From Stenotrophomonas sp. Marseille-Q4652 (GTDB lineage: Bacteria; Pseudomonadota; Gammaproteobacteria; Xanthomonadales; Xanthomonadaceae), in the NCBI RefSeq assembly GCF_916618915.1, contig NZ_CAKAKE010000001.1, forward strand, positions 2,959,001 to 3,023,000: a DNA stretch of 64,000 nucleotides, given 5' to 3'. Made by a program: the position numbers and the translations under genes. Of this stretch, positions 39,601 to 47,488 are shown one piece after another (within the stretch, counting starts at the first letter, position 1; the number at the start of each line of letters is the position of its first letter). The notes under the pieces were generated by a model. It ran no database searches, was not told the DNA's origin, and saw nothing but the letters and a program-made list of their open reading frames with translations.

Positions 39601-40161
39601 TTATCTGGCGCCGGGCAGCGGCGCCATCTTCCACAGCAGGGCGCGGAACGGTGCCAGCAGGCACACCGCGATGCCCAGCTTCACCGCCAGGTCGCCCAGC
39701 GCCCAGCTCACCCACGGCAACGGCTCGCCGGCGAAGGACACACTCCAGAAGATCGCCGTATCCAGCGTCGCCGAGCAGGCGCTGGCCACCAGCGGCGCGC
39801 GCCACCAGTGGCCGTGGCGCAGACGGTCGAACACGCCGATGTCCAGCAGTTGCGCGGCGATGAAGGCGCTGCACGAGCCGGCAGCGATCCGCGGGCTGGC
39901 CAGCCATACCGACATCAGCACCGCGAGCGCGAAACCCACCCACGCCACCTTGCGCGCGGCCTGCGGGCCGAAGCGGCGGTTGACCAGGTTGGAGACCAGG
40001 AAGGCCACCGGGTAGCTGAAGGCGCCCCAGGTCAGCCAGTCGTTGATCGGATACATCACCAGGATGTTGGAACCCAGCACCACCACGCCCATGGCCAGCA
40101 CCGCCAGCAGCAGGTCGCGGTGGCGGAGCGGGGCAAACAGCGGGGCAGGACGCGCGGTCAT
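39601..40161 (-). CDS. VUT-family (YhhQ-like) transporter
   Basis: A 186-residue protein with about six membrane helices and the VUT/DUF165 signatures SNILVMYPINDWLTWGAFSY and GSCSAFIAAQLLDIGVFD. E. coli YhhQ takes up queuosine precursors (preQ0/preQ1), so a precursor-uptake role is likely. The start MTARPAPLF has a normal N-terminus; the frame upstream reaches into the next gene without support. Confidence 0.85.
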   Translation of the reverse strand: MTARPAPLFAPLRHRDLLLAVLAMGVVVLGSNILVMYPINDWLTWGAFSYPVAFLVSNLVNRRFGPQAARKVAWVGFALAVLMSVWLASPRIAAGSCSAFIAAQLLDIGVFDRLRHGHWWRAPLVASACSATLDTAIFWSVSFAGEPLPWVSWALGDLAVKLGIAVCLLAPFRALLWKMAPLPGAR

Positions 40162-40258
40162 GGCGAGCCGGTGGGTGGTAGACGGGGGAGGCGGCATTAT
40201 CGCCGCTGCCGGCTTTACCGCGCCCGAAACGCTCCATGCAGACGGTGGAACGCCGCGC

Positions 40259-41230
40259 TCACAGCCCCAGGCGCTGGCGCAACTCGGTGGCGATGCGCGC
40301 GGTCTCGCGCAGCGGTTCGATGGCCGGGGCATCGTCGCCGGGCCACTGATCGAATCCGGCCTGCAGCCGGCCGCGTTCGCGCAGCGACTGCTGGAAGTGC
40401 TGCAGCCGGCCGCGGGCGCGATCGGCCATCAGCACCGCCACCGGCACCCGCGTGGCGCAGGCCTCGGACAGCAGGTTGACCGAATCGGGCGTGCACACCA
40501 CCCGCGCCGCCCAGCCCAGCAGACCGGCATAGGGATTGGTGCCGTCGCCGCCATCGCTCCAGATCACTCCTGGCACGTCGTGGAAGGCGCGCAGCAGGGC
40601 GCGGCCGACCTCCGGCGGCGTGCGCCGCGAGGTGGTGGCCAGGATGCTGCCGCCGTCGGCGCGGACCTGCGCGGCCAGCTGCTCGAACAGCGGCACGATG
40701 CTGTCGGCCGTCCACGGTGCATGCTCGGTCGGCCCGCCGACGAGCAGCGCGGTGCGCGGCCCGGGCAGTGCCTCGAATGCCGCAAACGCCGCGCGTCCGG
40801 CTGCCAGCCAGTTGTCGTCGACCGGATTGAGGCTGCCCAGCAGGGTCAGCACGTTGGCCCCGCGCAGGCGGTCGTGTTCGGGCACCACCACCAGGTCCCA
40901 GTGGCGCGGATCGATGCGCGGATCGAGGATCTGCACGGTACGGGTGCCGCGCGGGCGCAGCCGGCGCAGCGCCGCGGCGGCCTGGCGGCCACAGCCAATC
41001 GCCAGCGCCGGCGGCATCTGCAGCAGGTTGGAAAAAGCAGGACCGTAGCCGTCATCCATGCCCGGCAGTTGCCGCGGCGCGGCCCAGCGCCACGGCGCGC
41101 GCGGCTCCAGCTGCAGGCGGCGCACGCCCCCCAGGCGCAGCGCCGAGGCCAGTGCAACGGCCTGGCGGACGTTGCCGGCACGGCCGTCGGTAATCGTCCA
41201 GGGCAGGGTGGATTGTTTCGGGTGTGGCAT
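40259..41230 (-). CDS. ELM1/GtrOC1-like putative nucleoside-diphosphate-sugar epimerase/glycosyltransferase
   Basis: A 323-residue protein of the mitochondrial-fission ELM1 family (DUF1022). It has TITDGRAGNVRQAVALASAL at the N-terminus, the central LVGGPTEHAPW, and CTPDSVNLLSEACATRVPVA near the C-terminus, recalling a GT-B glycosyltransferase. Bacterial members often lie near lipid A or cell-surface genes; here it adjoins a transporter gene. Biochemical function is unknown. Confidence 0.8.
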   Translation of the reverse strand: MPHPKQSTLPWTITDGRAGNVRQAVALASALRLGGVRRLQLEPRAPWRWAAPRQLPGMDDGYGPAFSNLLQMPPALAIGCGRQAAAALRRLRPRGTRTVQILDPRIDPRHWDLVVVPEHDRLRGANVLTLLGSLNPVDDNWLAAGRAAFAAFEALPGPRTALLVGGPTEHAPWTADSIVPLFEQLAAQVRADGGSILATTSRRTPPEVGRALLRAFHDVPGVIWSDGGDGTNPYAGLLGWAARVVCTPDSVNLLSEACATRVPVAVLMADRARGRLQHFQQSLRERGRLQAGFDQWPGDDAPAIEPLRETARIATELRQRLGL

Positions 41231-41359
41231 TAATTCGTTTCAGTCAGGCCGTGTGTTGCCGCTGACGCGACACTCTACACTGCGGGCTCGTTCCACCGTG
41301 GCCATTGTCCGGGGCTTTGCCCGCCGGCGCCACGGTCCGATCCACTGCCAGGAGATTCC

Positions 41360-41950
41360 ATGTCCGACGTGCTCAACGACGCTGCGCTCGACCAGCTGTT
41401 CCGTACCGCCCGCACCCAGAACGCCTTCCTCGACAAGCCGGTGGAAGACAGCCAGCTGCGCACGTTGTACGACCTGCTCAAGTGGGGCCCGACCGCGGCC
41501 AACTCCACGCCGGCCCGCTTCGTGTTCGTGAAGTCGGCCGAGGCCAAGCAGAAGCTGGCACCGGCACTGTCCGAGGGCAACCTGGCCAAGACCCTGGCCG
41601 CGCCGGTCACCGTGATCGTCGGCCACGACGAGGATTTCCACGAGAAGCTGCCGTACCTGTTCCCGCACACCGACGCCAAGAGCTGGTTCGACGGTCCGCG
41701 CGAAGGCCGCCGCGAATCGGCGTTCCGCAACGGCTCGCTGCAGGGCGCCTATCTGATCCTGGCCGCGCGCGCGCTGGGCCTGGATGCCGGCCCGATGTCC
41801 GGTTTCGACAACGCCAAGGTCGACGAGGCCTTCTTCGCCGGCACCGCGATCAAGTCCAACTTCCTGGTCAACCTCGGCTACGGCGATCCGTCGGGCCTGT
41901 TCCCGCGCCTGCCGCGCCTGTCCTTCGACGAGGCCGCACGCATCGAGTGA
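41360..41950 (+). CDS. Malonic semialdehyde reductase-like nitroreductase
   Basis: A 196-residue FMN-binding nitroreductase closest in style to RutE/YdfG-associated malonic semialdehyde reductases: [60 protein letters not shown] and [16 protein letters not shown]. It probably reduces small aldehydes or nitro/quinone compounds with NAD(P)H. No other rut gene is present, so pyrimidine catabolism is not supported. Ribosome site AGGAG precedes ATG. Confidence 0.88.
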   Translation: MSDVLNDAALDQLFRTARTQNAFLDKPVEDSQLRTLYDLLKWGPTAANSTPARFVFVKSAEAKQKLAPALSEGNLAKTLAAPVTVIVGHDEDFHEKLPYLFPHTDAKSWFDGPREGRRESAFRNGSLQGAYLILAARALGLDAGPMSGFDNAKVDEAFFAGTAIKSNFLVNLGYGDPSGLFPRLPRLSFDEAARIE

Positions 41951-42030
41951 TCGCGCCGCTCCATCACGCGATCCAAAGCTGCCTGGCCACACCCTCCGTT
42001 CCGCCCACCCAACCCGGGAGAGAGAAACCG

Positions 42031-42729
42031 ATGAATACCACCGCCAAACTGCTGCTGCCGCTGGCCCTGACCCTGGCCATCAGCGCCTGTTCCAACCCGG
42101 CCGACGAGGCCGACCGCGCCGCCGAGGCTGCCCCGGCGACCACCGAACAGGCTCCGGTTGCCAGCGAGCAAGCCCCGGCCGAGGCCATCCAGGTCGCCTC
42201 GGGCACCTACAAGCTCGACGCCGGCCACACCATCGTGCTGGCGCAGTGGAACCACATGGGCTTCTCCAACCCGAGCGCCAACTTCGGCCAGGTCGAAGGC
42301 ACCCTGGTCTACAACGCCGACGACGTGTCGCAGTCCAGCGTGGAGGTGACCCTGCCGCTGGCCGGCCTGAACAGCTTCACCGCCAAGTTCGACGAACACC
42401 TGCGCAGCGCCGATTTCTTCGACGCGGCCAAGTTCCCGTCGGCCACCTTCAAGAGCACCAAGGTGGAATCGGCCGGCACCAACAAGCTGACCGTCACCGG
42501 TGACCTGACCATCAAGGACATCATCAAGCCGGTGGTGCTGGATGTGACCATCAACGCCGCCGGCGAGCACCCGATGATGAAGGTGCCGGCGGTCGGCTTC
42601 GATGCGACCACCACCCTCAAGCGCAGCGACTTCGGCGTCGGCGCCTACGCCCCGGCGGTGAGCGACGAGGTCAAGGTGCGCATCACCACCGAGGCCACCG
42701 GCGAGAAGGCCGACACCCCGGCCACCTGA
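42031..42729 (+). CDS. YceI-family lipoprotein
   Basis: A 232-residue protein with a lipobox (LALTLAISAC, Cys near residue 20), an Ala/Glu-rich linker and a YceI lipocalin-like domain (YKLDAGHTIVLAQWNHMGFS, NSFTAKFDEHLRSADFFDAA, LTIKDIIKPVVLDV). YceI proteins bind isoprenoid-like lipids in the periplasm. The start has GGGAGAGAGA upstream. It follows the nitroreductase by 80 bp and ends at a strong terminator. Confidence 0.92.
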   Translation: MNTTAKLLLPLALTLAISACSNPADEADRAAEAAPATTEQAPVASEQAPAEAIQVASGTYKLDAGHTIVLAQWNHMGFSNPSANFGQVEGTLVYNADDVSQSSVEVTLPLAGLNSFTAKFDEHLRSADFFDAAKFPSATFKSTKVESAGTNKLTVTGDLTIKDIIKPVVLDVTINAAGEHPMMKVPAVGFDATTTLKRSDFGVGAYAPAVSDEVKVRITTEATGEKADTPAT

Positions 42730-42747
42730 TCCAAGTGGTAACGCGAT

Positions 42748-42780
42748 ACGAAAAGGCCCGCCAATGGCGGGCCTTTTCCT
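42748..42780. terminator. Bidirectional intrinsic terminator
   Basis: AAAAGGCCCGCC (42751-42762), AAT loop, GGCGGGCCTTTT (42766-42777). It serves the YceI gene and the convergent siderophore-interacting protein gene. Confidence 0.93.
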
Positions 42781-42808
42781 TGCCGGGCCGGCCGGTGCAG
42801 CGGCCCGC

Positions 42809-43598
42809 TCAGCCCTCGTCGTCGGGATGGGCCTTCCAGTAACCGGTGGCACGCACCCAGTCGCGCGGCACCTGCAGGTGGTCTTCAAGGAACAGGCGCA
42901 TGTTGCGCGCGCCGCGACTCGGTGGCGATCCAGTAGAACGCATCGCCATCGGGCTGCTCGAAATCGACCAGTGCGTCCTCCAGCAGCGTGCTGCTGGCCG
43001 CATCGAACCCGTTGCGTTCCAGCCACGAGATGCGGATGCGCGCGTCCTCCGGCAGCGGCTGCCGGTCGCCCTGTTCGGGAATCTCGATGAACACCTCGGC
43101 CTGCGCGTGGTCGGGCAGGTTCTCCAGCCAGCGGCCAATGGCCGGCAATGCGGTTTCGTCGCCGATCAGCACGTAGCAGTCGTAGTCCTCGGCAACCACG
43201 TGCGAGCCGCGCGGCCCGGCCACCACCAGCGCATCGCCTGGCTGCGCACGCATTGCCCAGGTCGAGGCCACGCCGTCGCCGTGCAGCACGAAATCCAGCG
43301 CCAGCTCGCCGGCTTCCAGGTCCCACGCACGCGGGGTGTAGTCGCGCGCCGGCGAGGGCAGCTGGCCTTCGGGATAGCGCGGACCCTCCGGCCCCAGGAG
43401 CGGGACAACGAACGCGCCCTCGGCATTCGGGAAGAACAGCTTGACGTGGTCGTCGGGCGAGGGCGATTCAAACCCCTGCAGCGCCTCGCCACCGACCACT
43501 ACCCGGCGCAGGTGCGGGCCCAGGGTCTCGGTGCGCAGCACGCTCAGCTCACGCAGACGTGGCTGCAGGCGCAGGCGGCGGTTTTCATGTTGGGACAT
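42809..43598 (-). pseudogene. Siderophore-interacting protein/ferric-chelate reductase (YqjH-like), frameshifted near its end
   Basis: A SIP/ViuB-type flavin ferric reductase. The FAD-binding part shows SPSPDDHVKLFFP and PARDYTPRAWD with a following HGDGVASTWAMRAQPGD; the NADPH part shows VLIGDETALPAIGRWLENLP. After YWIATES (near 42915) the frame breaks; the other frame continues GARNMRLFLEDHLQVPRDWV and RATGYWKAHPDDEG to a normal end at 42809. As read, the product lacks the C-terminal NADPH-side segment. The neighbour upstream is a YqjI-like PadR regulator, the same pairing as E. coli yqjH-yqjI. Confidence 0.82.
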
Positions 43599-43663
43599 CG
43601 GCAATCCTGTAGTCGGGCGCTCGCGGCGCCGTTTGAAGTGGAAATAAGTGGGAGGCCGCGCGC

Positions 43664-44362
43664 TCAGGCGCGGCCGGCTTCGATCGCCGCGCTCGCCCGG
43701 GCCAGCAGCCCGGCCACACGCTGCGCTTCGTCGTCGTCCCAGTGGTCCTGGTGCTGCAGCAGGGTGTGTTTGAGTGCCTGCATCGCCTCGCGCACCGGCG
43801 CCGGCAGGCTCGCCTTGGCCAGCCGGTTGGCAGCGATGTGGGTGCGCGCCTGTACCGCGTCGATCGTCGCGCGCTCGGCGTCGACCTGGGCGCGGCCGGC
43901 GTCGGTGATGTGGTAGCGCTTGCGGCCGCCTTCGGGCTCGGCGGCGATCCAGCCCAGGTCCTCGAGCAGGGCCAGGGTCGGGTAGACCACGCCGGGGCTG
44001 GGCACGTACGCGTCGTTGAACAGCTCCCCGATCAGGCGGATCAGTTCGTAGCCGTGGCGTGGCTGCTGTTCGATCTGCGCCAGCAGCAACAGCCGCAGGT
44101 CGCCGCGGCCCAGGGGCCGGCCGCCTCCGCCCTGTCGACCGCCGCCGCGTCCGCCGTGGCCGGCACCGTGTCCGTGGGGACCGCCGCGGCCACCGTGCCC
44201 GTGGCCGCCATGCCCCTCATCCGTGGCCCGGTAATGCGGGTGGCCGGCGGGGCAGGGGCGGAGGAGATGGGCGGGGTGGGCAGGGAGCCACTGCGCGCCG
44301 CACCAGGCACCCTGTGGCGGGCCGCCCCGATGCCAGTGGAAGTGATGGTGATGGTTTTGCAT
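43664..44362 (-). CDS. PadR-family metal-responsive regulator, YqjI-like
   Basis: A 232-residue protein. Residues 1-85 are extremely rich in His and Gly (MQNHHHHFHWH, HGGHGHGGRGG, GHGAGHGG), a likely nickel or other metal-binding arm; the rest is a PadR winged helix (LRLLLLAQIEQQPRHGYELI, YVPSPGVVYPTLALLEDLGW) and a C-terminal dimer helix. E. coli YqjI is a nickel-responsive repressor of the ferric reductase gene yqjH, and here a yqjH-like gene follows by 65 bp. A perfect inverted repeat lies directly before the start. No ribosome site is evident before ATG. Confidence 0.88.
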   Translation of the reverse strand: MQNHHHHFHWHRGGPPQGAWCGAQWLPAHPAHLLRPCPAGHPHYRATDEGHGGHGHGGRGGPHGHGAGHGGRGGGRQGGGGRPLGRGDLRLLLLAQIEQQPRHGYELIRLIGELFNDAYVPSPGVVYPTLALLEDLGWIAAEPEGGRKRYHITDAGRAQVDAERATIDAVQARTHIAANRLAKASLPAPVREAMQALKHTLLQHQDHWDDDEAQRVAGLLARASAAIEAGRA

Positions 44363-44365
44363 GTC

Positions 44366-44408
44366 TTTTAGATATATCGGATGTGTGAGAAAAACGATAT
44401 ATCTAAAA
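44366..44408. promoter_or_regulatory. Perfect inverted repeat, probable operator of the YqjI-like regulator
   Basis: TTTTAGATATATCG (44366-44379), 15 bases, CGATATATCTAAAA (44395-44408). The arms are exact complements over 14 bp. It sits four bases before the regulator's start codon, so binding would block transcription of the regulator and the reductase gene after it. Such long AT-rich dyads are expected for PadR-type dimers. Confidence 0.8.
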
Positions 44409-44451
44409 CAGTCCGGACGCCAGCCCCGCCTATCGCCGGCGGGTGTTCCGT

Positions 44452-44847
44452 TCAGATCGCCGAGAGCGGCACCGTGTTGGCGGTGACCTTGCGCTGCATC
44501 GCATCCAGATAGGCATCGAGCTCCTGCCGCGAGGTGAAGATCTCCTCCAGCGGCACCGCCTTCACCACGTCGAAGACCTTGCGGATCTGCGGCTGCGGGT
44601 TGAGCACCAGCAGTTGCCCGCTGCGCGCGGCCAGCTGCTTGCGCGCGCGGAACAGCGAGCGCAGCCCTGCGCTGCTGATGTACTCCAGCGGCTCCAGGTC
44701 CAGCACCAGGGTGAAGGCGTCAGCGTCGAGCAGGGGCAGCAGAACCGCATCCAGCTCGGCATAGGTGTGGGTGTCCAGGCGACCACCGACCACCACGCGC
44801 TGGCGACCCTCCGACGGCGGATCGACCTGAAGGGTCAACTTGCTCAT
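44452..44847 (-). CDS. STAS-domain anti-sigma-factor antagonist (RsbV-like)
   Basis: A 131-residue STAS protein with the phosphorylatable serine region LEYISSAGLRSLFRARKQ and the early strand VVVGGRLDTHTYAELDAVL. In partner-switching modules it is phosphorylated by an RsbW-type kinase and dephosphorylated by an RsbU-type phosphatase; both are encoded immediately upstream with ATGA overlaps. The start MSKLTLQVD is at the overlap; a longer frame has no support. Confidence 0.9.
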   Translation of the reverse strand: MSKLTLQVDPPSEGRQRVVVGGRLDTHTYAELDAVLLPLLDADAFTLVLDLEPLEYISSAGLRSLFRARKQLAARSGQLLVLNPQPQIRKVFDVVKAVPLEEIFTSRQELDAYLDAMQRKVTANTVPLSAI

Positions 44848-45293
44848 GACGGCGACTCCGGTACCGGGGGGGGAGGGGAGGCGCAGAACGGGTCTAGCAG
44901 GGTGGCGCGGATCCGGTTGCACCCATCGAGCCTGCCGTAATCGATGTGATCGGCGAGTTGATGCACCAGGTACAGACCCAGCCCGCCCACCGGCCGCTGC
45001 AGGATGTCCGCCTCCAGCACCGGCGCCGGAGCACCGCGCGGGTCGAACGGCTGGCCGCAGTCCTGCAGTTCCAGTACCAGCGCCGCGCTGCTCAGCTCAA
45101 GTCCCACCTGCAGTTGCGAGCCTTCGGCCACCTCGCCATGGGCAATGGCGTTGCACACCAGCTCCTCCACGATCAGCCGGGCATGGCCCACGCGTTCGTC
45201 GCTCACGCCTTCGGCCAGCAGCACGCGGTCCAGCTGGTCGCTGAGGTGGGCCAGTTCCTCCAGCGCCGGGGCGATGCGCAGGTCCAGCTTCAT
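44844..45293 (-). CDS. RsbW-like anti-sigma/serine kinase (HATPase_c)
   Basis: A 149-residue GHKL ATPase with N-box RLIVEELVCNAIAHGE, G1 motif LQDCGQPFDP and G2 motif VGGLGLYLVHQLAD. It should phosphorylate the STAS protein and hold a partner (sigma factor or other target) inactive. It overlaps the STAS gene and the phosphatase gene by four bases each (ATGA), so three proteins are made in fixed ratio. The target of the switch is not in the window. Confidence 0.9.
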   Translation of the reverse strand: MKLDLRIAPALEELAHLSDQLDRVLLAEGVSDERVGHARLIVEELVCNAIAHGEVAEGSQLQVGLELSSAALVLELQDCGQPFDPRGAPAPVLEADILQRPVGGLGLYLVHQLADHIDYGRLDGCNRIRATLLDPFCASPPPPVPESPS

Positions 45294-47278
45294 GGGCGGT
45301 CCTCCAGCTCGGCCGGGTCCAGGAACTCGATGGTAAGCACGGTCAGGTCATCCGAGGCCTCGGCCTCGCCGCAGAAGGCATGCACCGCGTCCAGCACCGC
45401 CTGGCACTGCTGGCTGGCATCCAGCCGGGGCTGCAGGGTCGCGCGCAGGCGGCTGGCGCCAAAGGCCTGCAGCGAGGCATCCATCGCTTCCGTCACCCCG
45501 TCGGTGTAGCAGACCAGCATCTGCCCGGGCTCCAGCTGCCCCTGCGCCACCGGGTAATGGTGCTCGGGCGCCAGCCCCAGCGGCGGGCCCGATTCCACCG
45601 GCAGCGTGCGCACCTGGCCATCGCGCAGGCGCAGCAGCGGCGGATCATGGCCGGCGCTGGCCAGCTGGAAGCGGCCGTTGCCCAGGTCGATCAGCCCGCA
45701 CAGCACCGTGGTGAACATGCAGGTGTCATTGCGCTCGGCCAGCCGCAGCGAGGCCGCGGCCAGCACTTGGTCCGGGCCGTGCTGGCCGCGCGAGGCCACC
45801 TCCAGCACCGTCATGCTGCGCGCCATGAACAGCGCCGCCGGCACGCCCTTGTCCGACACGTCGCCGATCAGGAACCACAGCCGGCCCGGCCCGGCAGGGA
45901 GAAAGTGGTAGAAATCGCCGCCGACGATCTTGGCCGGCTCCAGGCACGCATGCGTGCGCAGCGCCAGCCGCACCCCGTCCGGCTGCGGCGCGGCCGGCAG
46001 CATCGCGCGCTGGATGTCGCGGGCGATCTCCAGCTCGGCATGCAGGCGCTGCTGCGCCGCGGCCAGCCGCTCGATCTCGGCGATCTGCTCGCGGATCGAA
46101 TCGCGCGCGCTGTCGAAGGCGCGCGCCATCACCCCGACCTCGTCGCGCCGGCGCACGTGCGGCAGCGGGAAGTCGAAATCGCCGCGATGGAAATGCCGTG
46201 CGCTCTCGGTCAGGTCCTCGATCGGCAGCAGCAACCGCCGCGCCATCCGCCCCAGCAGCAGCGTCCACAGCAGCAGGCCCAGCAGCGCCAGCGTCGCCGC
46301 GCTCCAGGTGATGCGGCGCAGGCCCTGCAGCACGTAGTCCTCCGAGGCCGACAGCACCACCGTCCAGCCGGTGTCGCCCACCGGGCGGTGGCGGCTGAAG
46401 AAGTGGCGCCCGTCCGGCGTCTGGTGTTCGATCATCGCGCCCTCGCCACCGCGGGCTACCGCGTCCACCAAGGGCGCCAGGTCCGGCCGGCTCTGCGCGG
46501 CCTGCGTGGCCAGGGTGCGCCGCAGCCGCAGTGCCGGGTCCGGGTGTTCGACGATCAGGCCGTCCGGCGAGAGCAGGATCAGCTCCACGCCCCCATCGCC
46601 GGGCAGTCCGGCCAGCGCATGGCGCAGCCGCGCCAGCGGCACGCTCACGCTGACCATGCCGATCGCCGCGGTGGTGTCGTCATCGCCCGGCCGGCGCAGT
46701 GGCAGGTTCAGGGTGGTGGCGTATTCACCGCCGGTGTTGCGGTCTGCATAGGGCTCGGCCCACCACGGCCGCTCGGCCTGCAGCGTGCGCTGGAACCACG
46801 GCATGGCGCGGTAATCGAAGTCCAGCTCGCCGGCGCCCTGTTCGATCACCCCGATCCCATCGCGGCGCACGTGCCAGACAAACCCTTGGTCACCACTCTT
46901 GAGCGTGTCCGGCGCCATCGCCAGCATCGCCCCGGCAATGTCCGGATCGCTCTGCAGGGTTGCGTGCAGCAGCGAGCGCAGGTTGAACGGTTCATTCCCG
47001 ATGCCGGTGGCCGCCGCGGCCAGCAGCCGACCGCTGACCTGCACCGAGCGCAGTGTCGCTTCCAGCGCCCGCGCGCTCTGCTGGGTAAGGATCTCCACCT
47101 CGGTGCGGGCCTGCGCCATCACCACCGCCCGCGCGCCCATGTAGAACACCATCACCATCAGCGCCACCAGCCCGGCCTGGGCGAGAAAGCCCCACAGCAA
47201 CATGCGCGTGCGCAGGCTCCGCCGCCACGGCACGGCCGACAGCCGGGTTCGGGTACGCCGAACGTTGATGGAAAGCAC
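45290..47278 (-). CDS. Membrane sensor phosphatase, Cache-HAMP-SpoIIE (RsbU-like)
   Basis: A 662-residue sensor. N-terminal membrane helix (LLWGFLAQAGLVALMVMVFY), a periplasmic dCache-like domain to about residue 310, a second helix (SAATLALLGLLLWTLLLGRM), a HAMP domain, a short coiled coil (EIERLAAAQQRLHAELEIAR) and a PP2C-type SpoIIE phosphatase with IVGGDFYHFLPAG, WFLIGDVSDKGVPAALFMA and CYTDGVTEAMDA carrying the metal aspartates. It likely dephosphorylates the STAS protein when an extracytoplasmic signal binds. It heads the three-gene operon. Confidence 0.93.
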   Translation of the reverse strand: MLSINVRRTRTRLSAVPWRRSLRTRMLLWGFLAQAGLVALMVMVFYMGARAVVMAQARTEVEILTQQSARALEATLRSVQVSGRLLAAAATGIGNEPFNLRSLLHATLQSDPDIAGAMLAMAPDTLKSGDQGFVWHVRRDGIGVIEQGAGELDFDYRAMPWFQRTLQAERPWWAEPYADRNTGGEYATTLNLPLRRPGDDDTTAAIGMVSVSVPLARLRHALAGLPGDGGVELILLSPDGLIVEHPDPALRLRRTLATQAAQSRPDLAPLVDAVARGGEGAMIEHQTPDGRHFFSRHRPVGDTGWTVVLSASEDYVLQGLRRITWSAATLALLGLLLWTLLLGRMARRLLLPIEDLTESARHFHRGDFDFPLPHVRRRDEVGVMARAFDSARDSIREQIAEIERLAAAQQRLHAELEIARDIQRAMLPAAPQPDGVRLALRTHACLEPAKIVGGDFYHFLPAGPGRLWFLIGDVSDKGVPAALFMARSMTVLEVASRGQHGPDQVLAAASLRLAERNDTCMFTTVLCGLIDLGNGRFQLASAGHDPPLLRLRDGQVRTLPVESGPPLGLAPEHHYPVAQGQLEPGQMLVCYTDGVTEAMDASLQAFGASRLRATLQPRLDASQQCQAVLDAVHAFCGEAEASDDLTVLTIEFLDPAELEDRP

Positions 47279-47488
47279 CCCCTGCTTCGCTGTCGCCGAT
47301 CAAACCACAAACCATGTCAAGGCGGCCGCCACCGCCGGCAAAGCTGTCTCCCCGCTGTCCGCAGGACACCAGCAAAATCAATTCCATACGTATGCGTAGC
47401 GAGGTTTGGCGCGGGGGTACTGCGCTACACTTCGGAGTTCGAAAATCTAATGAAAGCGCGCGCGTGCGTGCAGTAACTGGGAGCGCTA
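47279..47488. other. Divergent regulatory region upstream of aceE
   Basis: About 210 bp between the phosphatase gene and aceE. TACACT near 47430 could be a -10 element, but a matching -35 at proper distance is not clear. GGGAG precedes the aceE ATG. No gene is visible. Confidence 0.4.
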
